DNA from: Pseudomonadota bacterium
Lineage (GTDB): Bacteria; Pseudomonadota; Gammaproteobacteria; Burkholderiales; Chitinibacteraceae
NCBI GenBank assembly: GCA_026399755.1
Contig: JAPLQI010000069.1
Location: 1 to 64,000, forward strand
DNA: 64,000 nt
Direction of reading: 5' to 3'
The translations under genes were made by a program, and so were the position numbers. The notes under the pieces are model-generated. The model was not told the DNA's origin. It did no database searches and saw only the letters and a program-made list of their open reading frames with translations. Numbering within the stretch: position 1 is the stretch's first letter; each line of letters starts with the position of its first letter. Of the stretch, positions 26,531 through 35,449 are shown piece after piece.

Positions 26531-27304
26531 ATGACTTCAACTTGGCCCGTCCACTTTTTTACTCAACAAGTTCCCTTCGCCCCGCTACTTAAGCAGATCA
26601 GGCAATTTACTTGCTTTCCCAGCCACGCCGATTGGGATGCATCGGGCCTCAACGCCAAAAATCAGCAAGGCCTAACTATTCGCTTTGTAGCGCCAGAAGC
26701 CATTAGCGATTATTACGAAGTAGCCATCGCCCAAAAAGGCCATGTTGCAACCCGTGCCAACAATTGGCACGATTGCTTTAATGCACTGGTTTGGTGTGCC
26801 TTTCCTCAAAGCAAAGCCGCCATTACCGCACTGCATATGCGGCATTTCAGCCCAGATGGGCCGCGTGGCGCCATTCGCGATGCCGCTACTTTATTTGATG
26901 AATGCGGGCTGATTCTGCCCTATTGCGACGATGCACTATTACAATTACTGATTGATCATCAATGGCAAGATTTATTCCAATTACATCATAGTGATTGGGG
27001 GGTGAAAATTAATGCAATTTGCTTTGGCCATGCCACCTATGAAAACCTGCTCGAGCCATTTTTAGGATTAACCGGCAAGTGCTGGCCAATTAAAGTTGCT
27101 GCAGATTTTTTTGATTTACCTTTCAGTGCTCAATGCAATCTATTAGATACGGAATTAGCACAGCGCTTAAATGAAGAACAACTACAAAAACCCCGCCAAT
27201 TACCGCCACTCCCTTATTTAGGCATACCCAACTGGTGGGCGGAGCAGGATAATGCTTTTTACGCTAATACCCAGTATTTCAGGGTAAAAACAATTAAAAA
27301 ATGA
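26531..27304 (+). CDS. DUF3025 domain protein
   Basis: 257 residues. The DUF3025 family blocks are visible: NWHDCFNALVWCAFPQSKAAI near residues 75-95, the HMRHFSPDGPRGAIRDAAT segment, and the CDDALLQLLIDHQWQDLF region. No signal peptide or membrane helix, so cytosolic. The family is common in beta- and gammaproteobacteria and has no assigned function. Single gene; a dispersed palindrome and a terminator follow it. Confidence 0.82.
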   Translation: MTSTWPVHFFTQQVPFAPLLKQIRQFTCFPSHADWDASGLNAKNQQGLTIRFVAPEAISDYYEVAIAQKGHVATRANNWHDCFNALVWCAFPQSKAAITALHMRHFSPDGPRGAIRDAATLFDECGLILPYCDDALLQLLIDHQWQDLFQLHHSDWGVKINAICFGHATYENLLEPFLGLTGKCWPIKVAADFFDLPFSAQCNLLDTELAQRLNEEQLQKPRQLPPLPYLGIPNWWAEQDNAFYANTQYFRVKTIKK

Positions 27305-27348
27305 GCGCTGCATAGATAGATTTATTAAGCACTGTTCTCGATTTTAGA

Positions 27349-27421
27349 ATTTGTAGGACGGGTGAAACCCGCCATTTTGTAGCATGGCATAACGGCGAGT
27401 TTCACCCGCCCTACGAAATTT
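27349..27421. repeat. GTAGGGCG dispersed palindrome, clean copy
   Basis: Arms AATTTGTAGGACGGGTGAAA and TTTCACCCGCCCTACGAAATT are inverted around a 30-base centre, giving a long stem. The same arms recur at 704, 19294 and 32936. There is no coding sequence inside. Confidence 0.85.
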
Positions 27422-27480
27422 ATAATACGTTTGAACAAGAGGCATATTCATGAAAAATAATGCGCCAAAATTTTCAAACA

Positions 27481-27516
27481 AAAAAAAGCCAAGCATTCAT
27501 CGCTTGGCTTTTTTTA
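27481..27516. terminator. Strong bidirectional terminator
   Basis: AAAAAAAGCCAAGC-ATTCATC-GCTTGGCTTTTTTT, perfect stem with A/T runs at both ends, 12 bases past the dsbC stop on the minus strand. Confidence 0.92.
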
Positions 27517-27527
27517 TTGTAGATAAA

Positions 27528-28256
27528 TTACTTTGCAGCAAGCAATTGCTCGATCTGCTCTTTAGGAATCGCACCGGATACAATTTGGCCTGATTTAAAA
27601 ATCAATGCCGGTGTACCGCTAATGCCTAAGCTTTCAGCCAGTTTCATATTTTTTTCAACTGGGTTTTCACAATCAGCCTTGCCATCTAGTGCTTGATCCT
27701 TGAGCATAAAGTTGCTCCATGCCGCTTGTTTATCAGCCGAACACCAGATCACTTTCGATTTACGCTCGGCATCGGGGTGAATGCTTAAAGGCATGAGGAA
27801 AGTATAAATCGTGACATTGGTGATGCCATTTAAGCTTTCACGTTCTAATTTTTTGCAATAAGGGCAATCTGGGTCTGAAAAAACTGCCAATACGCGGGAA
27901 CCATTGCCACGGACTTCTTTAAATGCTTGTTCTAGTGGTAATTTGCTGAAATCGGTTTTTTGTAATTCAGCCGCACGTTGTTCAGTAAGGCTGGATTTTT
28001 TAGCCAGATCAATCATATCGCCGGCTAAGATATATTCACCTTTAGCATCGGTATACACAATTTGGCGCTTACCAATCACCACTTCATAAATGCCTTTCAT
28101 GGGCGTGGTATTGATTGAAGTAATTTCGCGCCCTGGTAATTGCTTGGCTAATTTTTGTTTTAGCTGCGCAGTAGAATTATCTGCTGAGGCCGAGCAAGCG
28201 GTTAATGCTAAAAAACCAGCCGCAATCAAGATTTGAGTAACAGACTTCATTTTCAT
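27528..28256 (-). CDS. dsbC: Thiol:disulfide interchange protein DsbC
   Basis: 242 residues. The signal peptide has a possible lipobox (LALTACSA), followed by the N-terminal dimerisation domain (residues 30-90) and a thioredoxin-fold domain with the CxxC active site in FSDPDCPYCKKLE and the cis-Pro loop SGTPALIF. It isomerises wrong disulfides in the periplasm and is kept reduced by DsbD, whose gene lies at 59.4 kb. The next upstream gene on the same strand, the UbiH-like hydroxylase, ends eight bases before this one starts, so the two may be cotranscribed. Confidence 0.93.
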   Translation of the reverse strand: MKMKSVTQILIAAGFLALTACSASADNSTAQLKQKLAKQLPGREITSINTTPMKGIYEVVIGKRQIVYTDAKGEYILAGDMIDLAKKSSLTEQRAAELQKTDFSKLPLEQAFKEVRGNGSRVLAVFSDPDCPYCKKLERESLNGITNVTIYTFLMPLSIHPDAERKSKVIWCSADKQAAWSNFMLKDQALDGKADCENPVEKNMKLAESLGISGTPALIFKSGQIVSGAIPKEQIEQLLAAK

Positions 28257-28264
28257 ATAAACCT

Positions 28265-29440
28265 TTAGGCGTCCATAGCATGACGAATTAATTGTCTTTT
28301 AAGCCATGGTAATTGATGAGTGGCCCCTAAGCCCAGATTACGTAAAGTTTTTAGCAGGGGATTCGTATTATTAAATAATTTTTGCAAGCCATGACACACG
28401 CCTTGCATGGTATAGACCGCTTCACGTCTAGCACGTTCATAACGGCGTAAAAGCAAATAATCGCCGATTTGATGTACCGGTGTATTGGCTAATAATGCCG
28501 CTAATTCGATCACATCGCCAAAGCCTAAATTCACTCCCTGCCCTGCTAAAGGATGCACCGTATGTGCTGCATCTCCTATCAGCACCACTTTATCCCTTAC
28601 CGTTTCGGGTAAATGATTGAGTCGCAAAGGAAATGCCGCAGCTGCGGTCATCAATTGCAATCTGCCTAAACGAGCGCCGCCTGCTGCCGCAACGTATTCG
28701 CACAGTTCATCTGGCGAAAGTGCCATCAATTCCGCCCGTTTTTCTTCATTGCAAGACCACACCATCGACATGCGATTACCTGCCAAGGGTAGCCAAGCCA
28801 AGATGCTATCAGACATAAACCATTGGTGAGCCACACCTAGATGTGGTGTTTCAATCTCAAAATTAGCCACCACCCCAAACTGCTGGTAGGGCATCACCTG
28901 CGGCTCAATCGCAAGCTGGTTTCGCACCCAGGAATTTGCGCCATCGGCACCGACCACTAAACGAGCACGCAATTGTTGCCCATCGGCGAGTAGCAGCGTT
29001 GCACCTGTTTGATCGGTAGTGAGTTTTACAGGGCTTGCCGGGGAAAAAATATTAATCTGGCTACAATCTTTTAAGCCCTGCCACAGCGCTTTTTGCAATT
29101 CACGATTTTCCAACATAAACGCCAGCTCATCGACGCCTGCCTCTAGCGCATCAAATTGCAGAACAGTGCCGTAAGTATCGCCAAAGATTTTCATCGCCGA
29201 CGTGGCTTGTAAGCGACTCGCATCCATACGCTGCCACGCGCCAATACGCTGCAACATTTTACGGCTGGCGCGGCTGATGGCGTAAATTCGCTGATCCCAA
29301 GAATCTTTTGGCCATTCCAAGGCAGGTTGACGGCCTTCAATCAATAAGATCGAAAGACTTGTTTCTTTTAGCGCCAAAGCTAAGGCACTGCCCACTAAAC
29401 CGCCACCCACGATGATGACATCTGCGTCAAAATTTTCCAT
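28265..29440 (-). CDS. UbiH/UbiF/COQ6-family FAD monooxygenase (ubiquinone biosynthesis)
   Basis: 391 residues. FAD dinucleotide site VIIVGGGLVGSALALAL near residues 9-25, second block VVGADGANSWVR near 160, and the family fingerprint GDAAHTVHPLAGQGVNLG near 285. This group hydroxylates the benzoquinone ring during aerobic ubiquinone synthesis; which of positions C1, C5 or C6 cannot be told from sequence alone, so I leave the symbol open. No clear Shine-Dalgarno. Upstream of dsbC with an eight-base gap. Confidence 0.88.
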   Translation of the reverse strand: MENFDADVIIVGGGLVGSALALALKETSLSILLIEGRQPALEWPKDSWDQRIYAISRASRKMLQRIGAWQRMDASRLQATSAMKIFGDTYGTVLQFDALEAGVDELAFMLENRELQKALWQGLKDCSQINIFSPASPVKLTTDQTGATLLLADGQQLRARLVVGADGANSWVRNQLAIEPQVMPYQQFGVVANFEIETPHLGVAHQWFMSDSILAWLPLAGNRMSMVWSCNEEKRAELMALSPDELCEYVAAAGGARLGRLQLMTAAAAFPLRLNHLPETVRDKVVLIGDAAHTVHPLAGQGVNLGFGDVIELAALLANTPVHQIGDYLLLRRYERARREAVYTMQGVCHGLQKLFNNTNPLLKTLRNLGLGATHQLPWLKRQLIRHAMDA

Positions 29441-29512
29441 GGGGGAGAGTTTATCAGGCCGCTTTATGCTTTGGAAACCCGCAACAAGCCCCGCATCTAT
29501 TTAAGTGTCAAA

Positions 29513-30169
29513 CTACCTTCGCCCACCAAACGCTTCGAGCAGCATATCTTCCCGCGGCAAAACCAGTTTTTCTGCAAATGCGCCTCGCTCCCACTCTTGC
29601 ATGGCCGGATGAGCCAGCATCACATCTCGATAAATAGCAGCATCCTCAGGTAGCTGCACGTTATAGCAATGCAAGCGCCAAACCACGGGTGCATACATGG
29701 CGTCTGCAATAGAAAATGCGCCAAATAAATAAGGGCCCGCTTCTGCCAACTGGCGCGCCTCACGCCAAAGGCTGCAAATTCGCTCTATATCCTGTCTTGC
29801 GCTTAAGGATAAATCTCCGCCTTGAGCACGCAATTTAATATTCATGGGCAATTCACAGCGCAAATGAGAAAACCCTGAATGCATTTCTGCTGAAATACAG
29901 CGTGCACGCGCTCTGGCGGAGGCCTTTTCTGGCCACATTTTCGGGTATTTTTCTGCCATGAATTCGGCAATCGCTAGGCTATCCCATACATTAAACCCAT
30001 CATCGTAAAGACAAGGGAGTAGGCCATTTTCTACGTATTCCCGATAAGCTTGCTCCCCATCTAATGGGGCATTTTTTTCTACAAATTCGATATTAAAATG
30101 CTTGAGCAAGATCCAAGGCCGTAAAGACCAAGACGAATAATTTTTACTAGCGATACTTAATTGATACAT
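29513..30169 (-). CDS. Glutathione S-transferase family protein
   Basis: 218 residues. N-terminal thioredoxin-like half begins YQLSIASKNYSSWSLRPW, with the candidate glutathione-activating Ser/Tyr in this block, then the GLLPCLYDDGFNVWDSLAI segment with the conserved cis-Pro and the Asp-Ser glutathione-binding pair. The all-helical C-terminal half contains FGAFSIADAMYAPVVWRL with the buried Asp typical of GST folding. Cytosolic detoxification or thiol transfer is likely; the substrate is unknown. AAGGGGG lies six bases before the ATG. Confidence 0.88.
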   Translation of the reverse strand: MYQLSIASKNYSSWSLRPWILLKHFNIEFVEKNAPLDGEQAYREYVENGLLPCLYDDGFNVWDSLAIAEFMAEKYPKMWPEKASARARARCISAEMHSGFSHLRCELPMNIKLRAQGGDLSLSARQDIERICSLWREARQLAEAGPYLFGAFSIADAMYAPVVWRLHCYNVQLPEDAAIYRDVMLAHPAMQEWERGAFAEKLVLPREDMLLEAFGGRR

Positions 30170-30394
30170 AGCCGCCCCCTTTCGTCATGCTGGACTTTAA
30201 GTCAGTTAAGCTGACACGGTAGGTATAGATCGTGTCTTTTTCAACTGAACTCACTACCAGATTATGTCATAGCATGGCCTATTGCTAGGCTGACTTTCTC
30301 AGTACAAAAATTTATCCATGCCTCGTCAAGCTTTGTAAGCACAAGCAAAGAATCAGTTTTAAATCGCTTAGCAAATCAGCTGCTAAGCTAATTT

Positions 30395-32821
30395 ATGCTG
30401 ATCTCCTATCTACTCCTGATTGCCAGTTTTATCAGCGGGGTATGCCTGCTGCAAAGCCAGCCCATCTTGCCCCCTTTTTGGCCAGCGCTCTGTTTAGCAC
30501 TCTTTTGCGGGCTGCTAAGGATTTGCTTCTTATTCGCTTCCCTCTTCCGAAACGTCTCCATTGCCGCGTGCTTTTGGCGGCGGTCCAACGCTACGACTGG
30601 ATCCCAGATAAAAACACTCAAGAATGACGGTTTGTCATATTGGGAAGTTACTTCTAGCCATATCCTAAACAGCGGGCAGTTCAAACAAATATTGTTGATG
30701 CTGGTGGCTTTCGCACTAGGCTTCTCATGGGCCAACTGGCACGCGCATATCCGCATGGCAGATAGGCTAAATCCAGCCCTTGAGCAGCAAGCCATCGGAA
30801 TCAATGGCTTGATTACCGATTTGCCACAAACCACACGCTTTGGCACACGCTTTTTGTTTATCCCCGATCAGCCTCCTCAGCAGCGTTTACCCAGCAAAAT
30901 TCAATTGCAATGGTATGGCTTGCCCGACCGGGTTAAAGCAGGTGAGCGCTGGCACTTTGTAGTGAAACTCAAACAAGTTCACGGCCAAAGCAACCCAGGG
31001 AGTTTTGATCTAGAAAGTTGGTTTTTGCAACAAGGGATAGGCGCAACAGGCACGGTCAAATCAGGCGAACGGCTTACAGGGCAAGGCGCTTGGCTACATC
31101 AGATTCGTGAGCGTTTACGGACGCATATTCTGCAAGCCCTGCCGGATGCGCCTTATCGTGGCGTGATGATTGCGCTCACGGTAGGCGATCAAGGCTCCAT
31201 TCCACAAGAGCAGTGGCAACGCTTTGCTGCCACGGGCATTACACACTTAATCAGTATCTCTGGCTTGCATATTACTTTTCTGGCCGCTATTGCTGCAGCG
31301 ATCAGCAACTGGGTTTGGCGACGTATTCCCTATCTAACAGCCCGCTTTGCCGCACAACGCGCGGCTTTAATTACTGGGGTAATAACTGCTTTTTGCTATT
31401 GCCTCTTGGCGGGTATGGCCGTACCCACGCAACGCACTTTGTTTATGCTGACGATTGCTGCGGCTTGCCTTTGGCGCGCCCAGCCCAGCGCCAGCAGTGC
31501 CATTTGGGCCGCGGCGCTCTTAGTTACCGTGATGATTGATCCCTTTGCCGTTTTATCGATTGGCTTTTGGCTGTCTTATCTCACGGTGGGCGCCTTGCTT
31601 TGGGTGGGTAGTAATCAGCTTGGAGAAGGCAAAAAGTGGAAGATGTGGATCAGCACACAGGCTGCGGCCACCTTGGCTTCTGCGCCAATTTTATTAGTGG
31701 TATTTGGCCAATTACCGCTAGTTTCCCCTCTCGCCAATGCCTTTGCGATTCCCATTGTAAGTATTCTTATTACACCACTCGCCTTAGCGGGCTTACTCGA
31801 CCCTAGCGGCTATTTACTCTATGGCGCAGAGCGTTTATTTGCGGCGACAGATTATCTGCTGCAATGGTGTAGCACATTGCCCACCATTGCTTTCAATATG
31901 CCCAGCACACTCACGCTTTTGCCTGCTGCATTTGGCGTCATGCTCCTACTCCTACCCCGTGGCGTACCCGCTAGACATTTAGGGCTAATCTGCTGTCTGC
32001 CGCTATTTATTAGCAGCACCGGCCAAGACATCCAGCAAGGCCAATACCGCGCCACCATCTTGGATGTAGGCCAAGGCCTCGCTGTTTTAGTGCAAACTGC
32101 CCAGCACCAGCTGCTTTTCGATACCGGCCAGCTCCCCAATGGTGATCGCGTTCTACTGCCCGCCTTACGCAGTATGCAGATCCGCCATCTAGACGCGCTG
32201 ATTTTGTCGCATAACGATCAAGATCATATCGGCGCAGCCTTGCCCTTGCTCAGCAAGATGCCAACGAAAATGATTTGGCATAGCCTGCCAGATCATCACC
32301 CGCTCTGGACAGAGCAAGCCAAGCAACCCAAACAGCCCTGCCAAGCTGGTAAAACATGGCTTTGGGATAAAGTACGCTTTAGCATTCTTTGGCCCGATCC
32401 CCAATTATTAGCCAGCACAGACAACGCCCGTGGCTGTGTCCTTCTGGTCGATAATGGCCAGCACACATTGCTGATACCCGCTGATATTGGCATCCATGAA
32501 GAAGCCCGTTTAATCGAGCAGGGCTTGGGGAAAATCGACATCCTGCTGGTGCCACATCACGGTAGTAAAACCTCATCATCCCTGCCATTTATTGAGCAAA
32601 GTGCGCCGCAATACGCCATTTTCTCAGTAGGATATTTAAATCGCTTTGGCCACCCCAAGCCAGAAATCGTCACCCGCTACAGCGCCATCCAAGCACAAAA
32701 CTTACGCACAGACCACGCAGGCGCGCTGATTTTTGATGTGGGCCAAGCAATAACACACACAAGCTGGCGGCAATCTCATCCGCATTATTGGTCTACAGAT
32801 GCCGCTAAAGCGGCGAAGTAA
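30395..32821 (+). CDS. comEC: DNA uptake channel protein ComEC/Rec2
   Basis: 808 residues. N-terminal helices are followed by an OB-like soluble region (about residues 125-215), then the Competence domain of many membrane helices (MIALTVGDQGSIPQEQW, then HLISISGLHITFLAA, the conserved SGLH). The last 280 residues are a metallo-beta-lactamase-like domain with ILSHNDQDHIGAALP and LVPHHGSKTSS. It carries single-stranded DNA through the inner membrane during transformation. Between the second and third helices (residues 55-92) there is a hydrophilic stretch that looks like inserted repeat DNA (see findings). No clear Shine-Dalgarno. Confidence 0.92.
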   Translation: MLISYLLLIASFISGVCLLQSQPILPPFWPALCLALFCGLLRICFLFASLFRNVSIAACFWRRSNATTGSQIKTLKNDGLSYWEVTSSHILNSGQFKQILLMLVAFALGFSWANWHAHIRMADRLNPALEQQAIGINGLITDLPQTTRFGTRFLFIPDQPPQQRLPSKIQLQWYGLPDRVKAGERWHFVVKLKQVHGQSNPGSFDLESWFLQQGIGATGTVKSGERLTGQGAWLHQIRERLRTHILQALPDAPYRGVMIALTVGDQGSIPQEQWQRFAATGITHLISISGLHITFLAAIAAAISNWVWRRIPYLTARFAAQRAALITGVITAFCYCLLAGMAVPTQRTLFMLTIAAACLWRAQPSASSAIWAAALLVTVMIDPFAVLSIGFWLSYLTVGALLWVGSNQLGEGKKWKMWISTQAAATLASAPILLVVFGQLPLVSPLANAFAIPIVSILITPLALAGLLDPSGYLLYGAERLFAATDYLLQWCSTLPTIAFNMPSTLTLLPAAFGVMLLLLPRGVPARHLGLICCLPLFISSTGQDIQQGQYRATILDVGQGLAVLVQTAQHQLLFDTGQLPNGDRVLLPALRSMQIRHLDALILSHNDQDHIGAALPLLSKMPTKMIWHSLPDHHPLWTEQAKQPKQPCQAGKTWLWDKVRFSILWPDPQLLASTDNARGCVLLVDNGQHTLLIPADIGIHEEARLIEQGLGKIDILLVPHHGSKTSSSLPFIEQSAPQYAIFSVGYLNRFGHPKPEIVTRYSAIQAQNLRTDHAGALIFDVGQAITHTSWRQSHPHYWSTDAAKAAK

Positions 32822-32935
32822 ATCTATTCACGACTACCTTTCGCATCTCACTTCCAACATAAAGACCATCACCCCGCCCAACCCAATCCTGTCGAATTAA
32901 CCAGATGCCATATGGCTAGCACATATGCATTGAAT

Positions 32936-33005
32936 CATTGTAGGGCGGGTGCAACCCGCGTTCTTTTCATCATTGCTCGCGGCGTGCACCCGCCCTACGA
33001 AATTG
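32936..33005. repeat. GTAGGGCG dispersed palindrome, clean copy
   Basis: TTGTAGGGCGGGTGCAACCC and GGCGTGCACCCGCCCTACGA form inverted arms around a 20-base centre. It lies in the gap between comEC and the MOSC gene, with no gene inside. Confidence 0.85.
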
Positions 33006-33107
33006 CTCACTTACCTTGATAGAATTTCCAGCTAACCCAGTAAGGTAATCACTATTGTTTGTTAACTTATATTCAGTTACCGTAAGCAATTTTGCAGGGT
33101 TTATGCT

Positions 33108-33893
33108 ATGCCAATTCGACTCACTGGGCTTTACCGCTACCCGCTTAAATCTAGCCAAGGGCAACGCCTAGCGCAGAGCGAAGTGCTCAGCAGTGGCCTG
33201 CCTTTTGATCGCATGTGGATGATCGCAAGGCCTAATGGACTGCTGGTCACTGGGCGTGATTTTCCCAAATTAGTGCTCTTATCAGCCATGCCAAGTGATG
33301 AAGGCCTTACCCTGAACGCACCCGGCATGCCCTCGCTTTTTATTGCCACGGCCTTATTTAATAAAATTCACCCGGCCAGTGTTTGGACCAATGAATTTAC
33401 CGCCCGCCACGGCGCAAGCGATGCAGACGCTTGGTGTTCTGCCTATTTAGGTGAGCAAGTGGTCTTGCTTTGGGCGGGTTTCGAGCTAAATCGCCACAGC
33501 AGCACCGATATTCCCATCGCCTTTGTTGATGGTCATCCCCTACTACTGATTGGTGAAGCATCGCTTGGGGATATCAGCGAGCGTGTTGGCCGCAGCTTAT
33601 CAATGCAACGATTTCGCCCTAATTTAATTGTCCGTGGCGGGGAAGCATTTGCAGAAGATGGCTGGAAGAAAATCCGTATTGGTGAAGTGATTTTTAATTT
33701 TATCAAGCCCTGTGATCGCTGCGTTTTTACCACCATAGACCCGGAAACGGCCGAGAAATCTAAAGATCAAGAGCCATTAAGGACCTTGGCTAAATATCGT
33801 AAAACCGCTTCAGGCGTGATATTTGGTCAAAATATCAGTGTCGAAAAAGGAGGTGTCATTAGCGAAGGAATGGCCGTAGAAATACTAGAGTAA
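33108..33893 (+). CDS. MOSC-domain molybdenum-cofactor-linked protein (YcbX-like)
   Basis: 261 residues. N-terminal MOSC_N beta-barrel begins LTGLYRYPLKSSQGQRLAQS; the C-terminal MOSC domain carries the conserved Cys in IKPCDRCVFTTIDPETAE near residue 206, the position of the sulfur- or cofactor-handling Cys. E. coli YcbX of this architecture reduces N-hydroxylated base analogues using the molybdenum cofactor and an electron partner. Here there is no fused ferredoxin domain, so electrons must come from elsewhere. The next gene, an M48 protease, starts 31 bases downstream. Confidence 0.85.
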   Translation: MPIRLTGLYRYPLKSSQGQRLAQSEVLSSGLPFDRMWMIARPNGLLVTGRDFPKLVLLSAMPSDEGLTLNAPGMPSLFIATALFNKIHPASVWTNEFTARHGASDADAWCSAYLGEQVVLLWAGFELNRHSSTDIPIAFVDGHPLLLIGEASLGDISERVGRSLSMQRFRPNLIVRGGEAFAEDGWKKIRIGEVIFNFIKPCDRCVFTTIDPETAEKSKDQEPLRTLAKYRKTASGVIFGQNISVEKGGVISEGMAVEILE

Positions 33894-33924
33894 ATCCTTA
33901 ATAAAAATATAATGGAGATACAAA

Positions 33925-35241
33925 GTGGTAAAAAAACTATTTTGGCCCTTGGTTCTGCTTTCCCTATTAATTACTATTACGATCGGCTATTTCGCTCCTA
34001 TTTCAGCCAATGCGGCAGCAAGAACAGCTGCGGTGATTAGCCCTGCCAGTGATGCATGGCGTGCTGCATTGCCTCTCGACCCAAGCGCTGCAACTGAAGC
34101 CTATATGCAGCGAATTTCTCCAATTAATAAAGCACGCTCTGATGCCTATTTTGAAGGTGGCTATTGGCTACTGCTTGCCAATACATTATTAGGCATTGCA
34201 GCGTGTTGGATTATTCTTCAATCAGGGATATTAATTCGCATTAGAAATAAAGCAGAGAAAATCACTCGATTTAAGTTTCTACAAACTTTTGCCATTAGCA
34301 GCGGCTTTGTCTTCTTCTTAAGCTTATTATCATTTCCACTCACGGCGTACCAAAGTTTTTTTCGGGAACATCAATACGGCTTGTCCAATCAGTCTTTTCC
34401 TGCTTGGCTAATCGAGCAAGCCATTAGCAACACTATTTCCATCATCAGCATGGGCCTATTTTTCACCCTTATTTATCTATTTATTCAAAAAGCACCACGC
34501 ACTTGGTGGGCCTATGGTTCGGTACTCAGTATTGGGCTGCTATCGGTCATGATGCTATTGGGGCCAATATATATTGACCCTCTATTTAATAAATACCAGC
34601 CACTGACTGATCAAAAGATTAAAGAGCCAATTTTATCCATCGCGCGTGCCAACGGCGTGCCGACCGATAATGTTTATCAATTTGATGCATCTAAACAAAG
34701 CAACCGAATTAGCGCCAATGTCAGTGGCATTTTTGGCAGCGCAGCCATTCGCTTAAATGATAATTTATTACACCGCAGCAGCTTGCCCGAGATCGAGGCG
34801 GTCATGGGGCATGAAATTGGGCATTATGTGTTAAACCATGCTTATACAATGCTGATCAACATCAGCTTAGTTTTACTATTTGGATTTATTTTTATCCATA
34901 AAAGCATGGGTATTTCAATTAAGTACTGGGGAGCTCAGCATGAAATTAAAAAACCGAGCGATCCAATTAGCTTACCTTTATTTAGTGCCTTTTTATCGAT
35001 TTATTTTTTCTTAATGACTCCCGTTCAAAACTCCATTATTCGCACAGCAGAAGTAGAAGCCGATGCTTTTGGTATTAATACGGCACGGCAGGCCGATGGC
35101 ATGGCCGAAGTCAATTTGAAGCTCACCGAATATCGAAAATCTAACCCAAGCGATTTAGAAGAGTTTTTCTTTTTTGATCACCCCAGCCCTAAAAAACGCA
35201 TCTATGCCGCAATGCGTTGGAAAGCAGAGAATTTGAAATAA
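33925..35241 (+). CDS. M48 family (Ste24/CAAX-protease-like) membrane metallopeptidase
   Basis: 438 residues. Several membrane helices; the zinc motif is VMGHEIGHYVLNH near residue 295 (HExxH) with the third ligand in VEADAFGINTARQ, the standard M48A arrangement. Bacterial homologues degrade or trim misfolded membrane proteins. GTG start. The first 35 residues look like a signal anchor ending in ISANAAAR. The stop codon sits within the stem of the terminator that follows. Confidence 0.88.
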   Translation: MVKKLFWPLVLLSLLITITIGYFAPISANAAARTAAVISPASDAWRAALPLDPSAATEAYMQRISPINKARSDAYFEGGYWLLLANTLLGIAACWIILQSGILIRIRNKAEKITRFKFLQTFAISSGFVFFLSLLSFPLTAYQSFFREHQYGLSNQSFPAWLIEQAISNTISIISMGLFFTLIYLFIQKAPRTWWAYGSVLSIGLLSVMMLLGPIYIDPLFNKYQPLTDQKIKEPILSIARANGVPTDNVYQFDASKQSNRISANVSGIFGSAAIRLNDNLLHRSSLPEIEAVMGHEIGHYVLNHAYTMLINISLVLLFGFIFIHKSMGISIKYWGAQHEIKKPSDPISLPLFSAFLSIYFFLMTPVQNSIIRTAEVEADAFGINTARQADGMAEVNLKLTEYRKSNPSDLEEFFFFDHPSPKKRIYAAMRWKAENLK

Positions 35242-35276
35242 ACAATAAAGCCGGCACTCGCCGGCTTTATTGTTTA
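35239..35276 (+). terminator. Terminator whose stem includes the stop codon
   Basis: TAAACAATAAAGCCGGC-ACTC-GCCGGCTTTATTGTTTA: 17-base perfect stem with a four-base loop, beginning on the TAA of the M48 gene. Confidence 0.85.
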
Positions 35277-35354
35277 CTGATGTAGCGATATGAATCCAGA
35301 TTGCAAGATCTTTAAAATACCAAAAACCTCACAAAACAACTTAATTCAACCCTG

Positions 35355-35413
35355 TTTTTCTCCGTGAAACTCCGTGTTCTCTGTGTACTCCGTGGTTCAA
35401 TATTTGGGTTTCC
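35355..35413. repeat. CTCCGTG dispersed repeat, right arm only
   Basis: TTTTTCTCCGTGAAACTCCG, then TGTTCTCTGTG, then ACTCCGTGGTTCAATATTTG: nearly the same as the right arm of the element at 56167-56294. The matching left arm is not seen here, so this copy is a half-element. Confidence 0.8.
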
Positions 35414-35449
35414 GTTGCATAACATCAGTTGTTAATACAATCACTCCCT

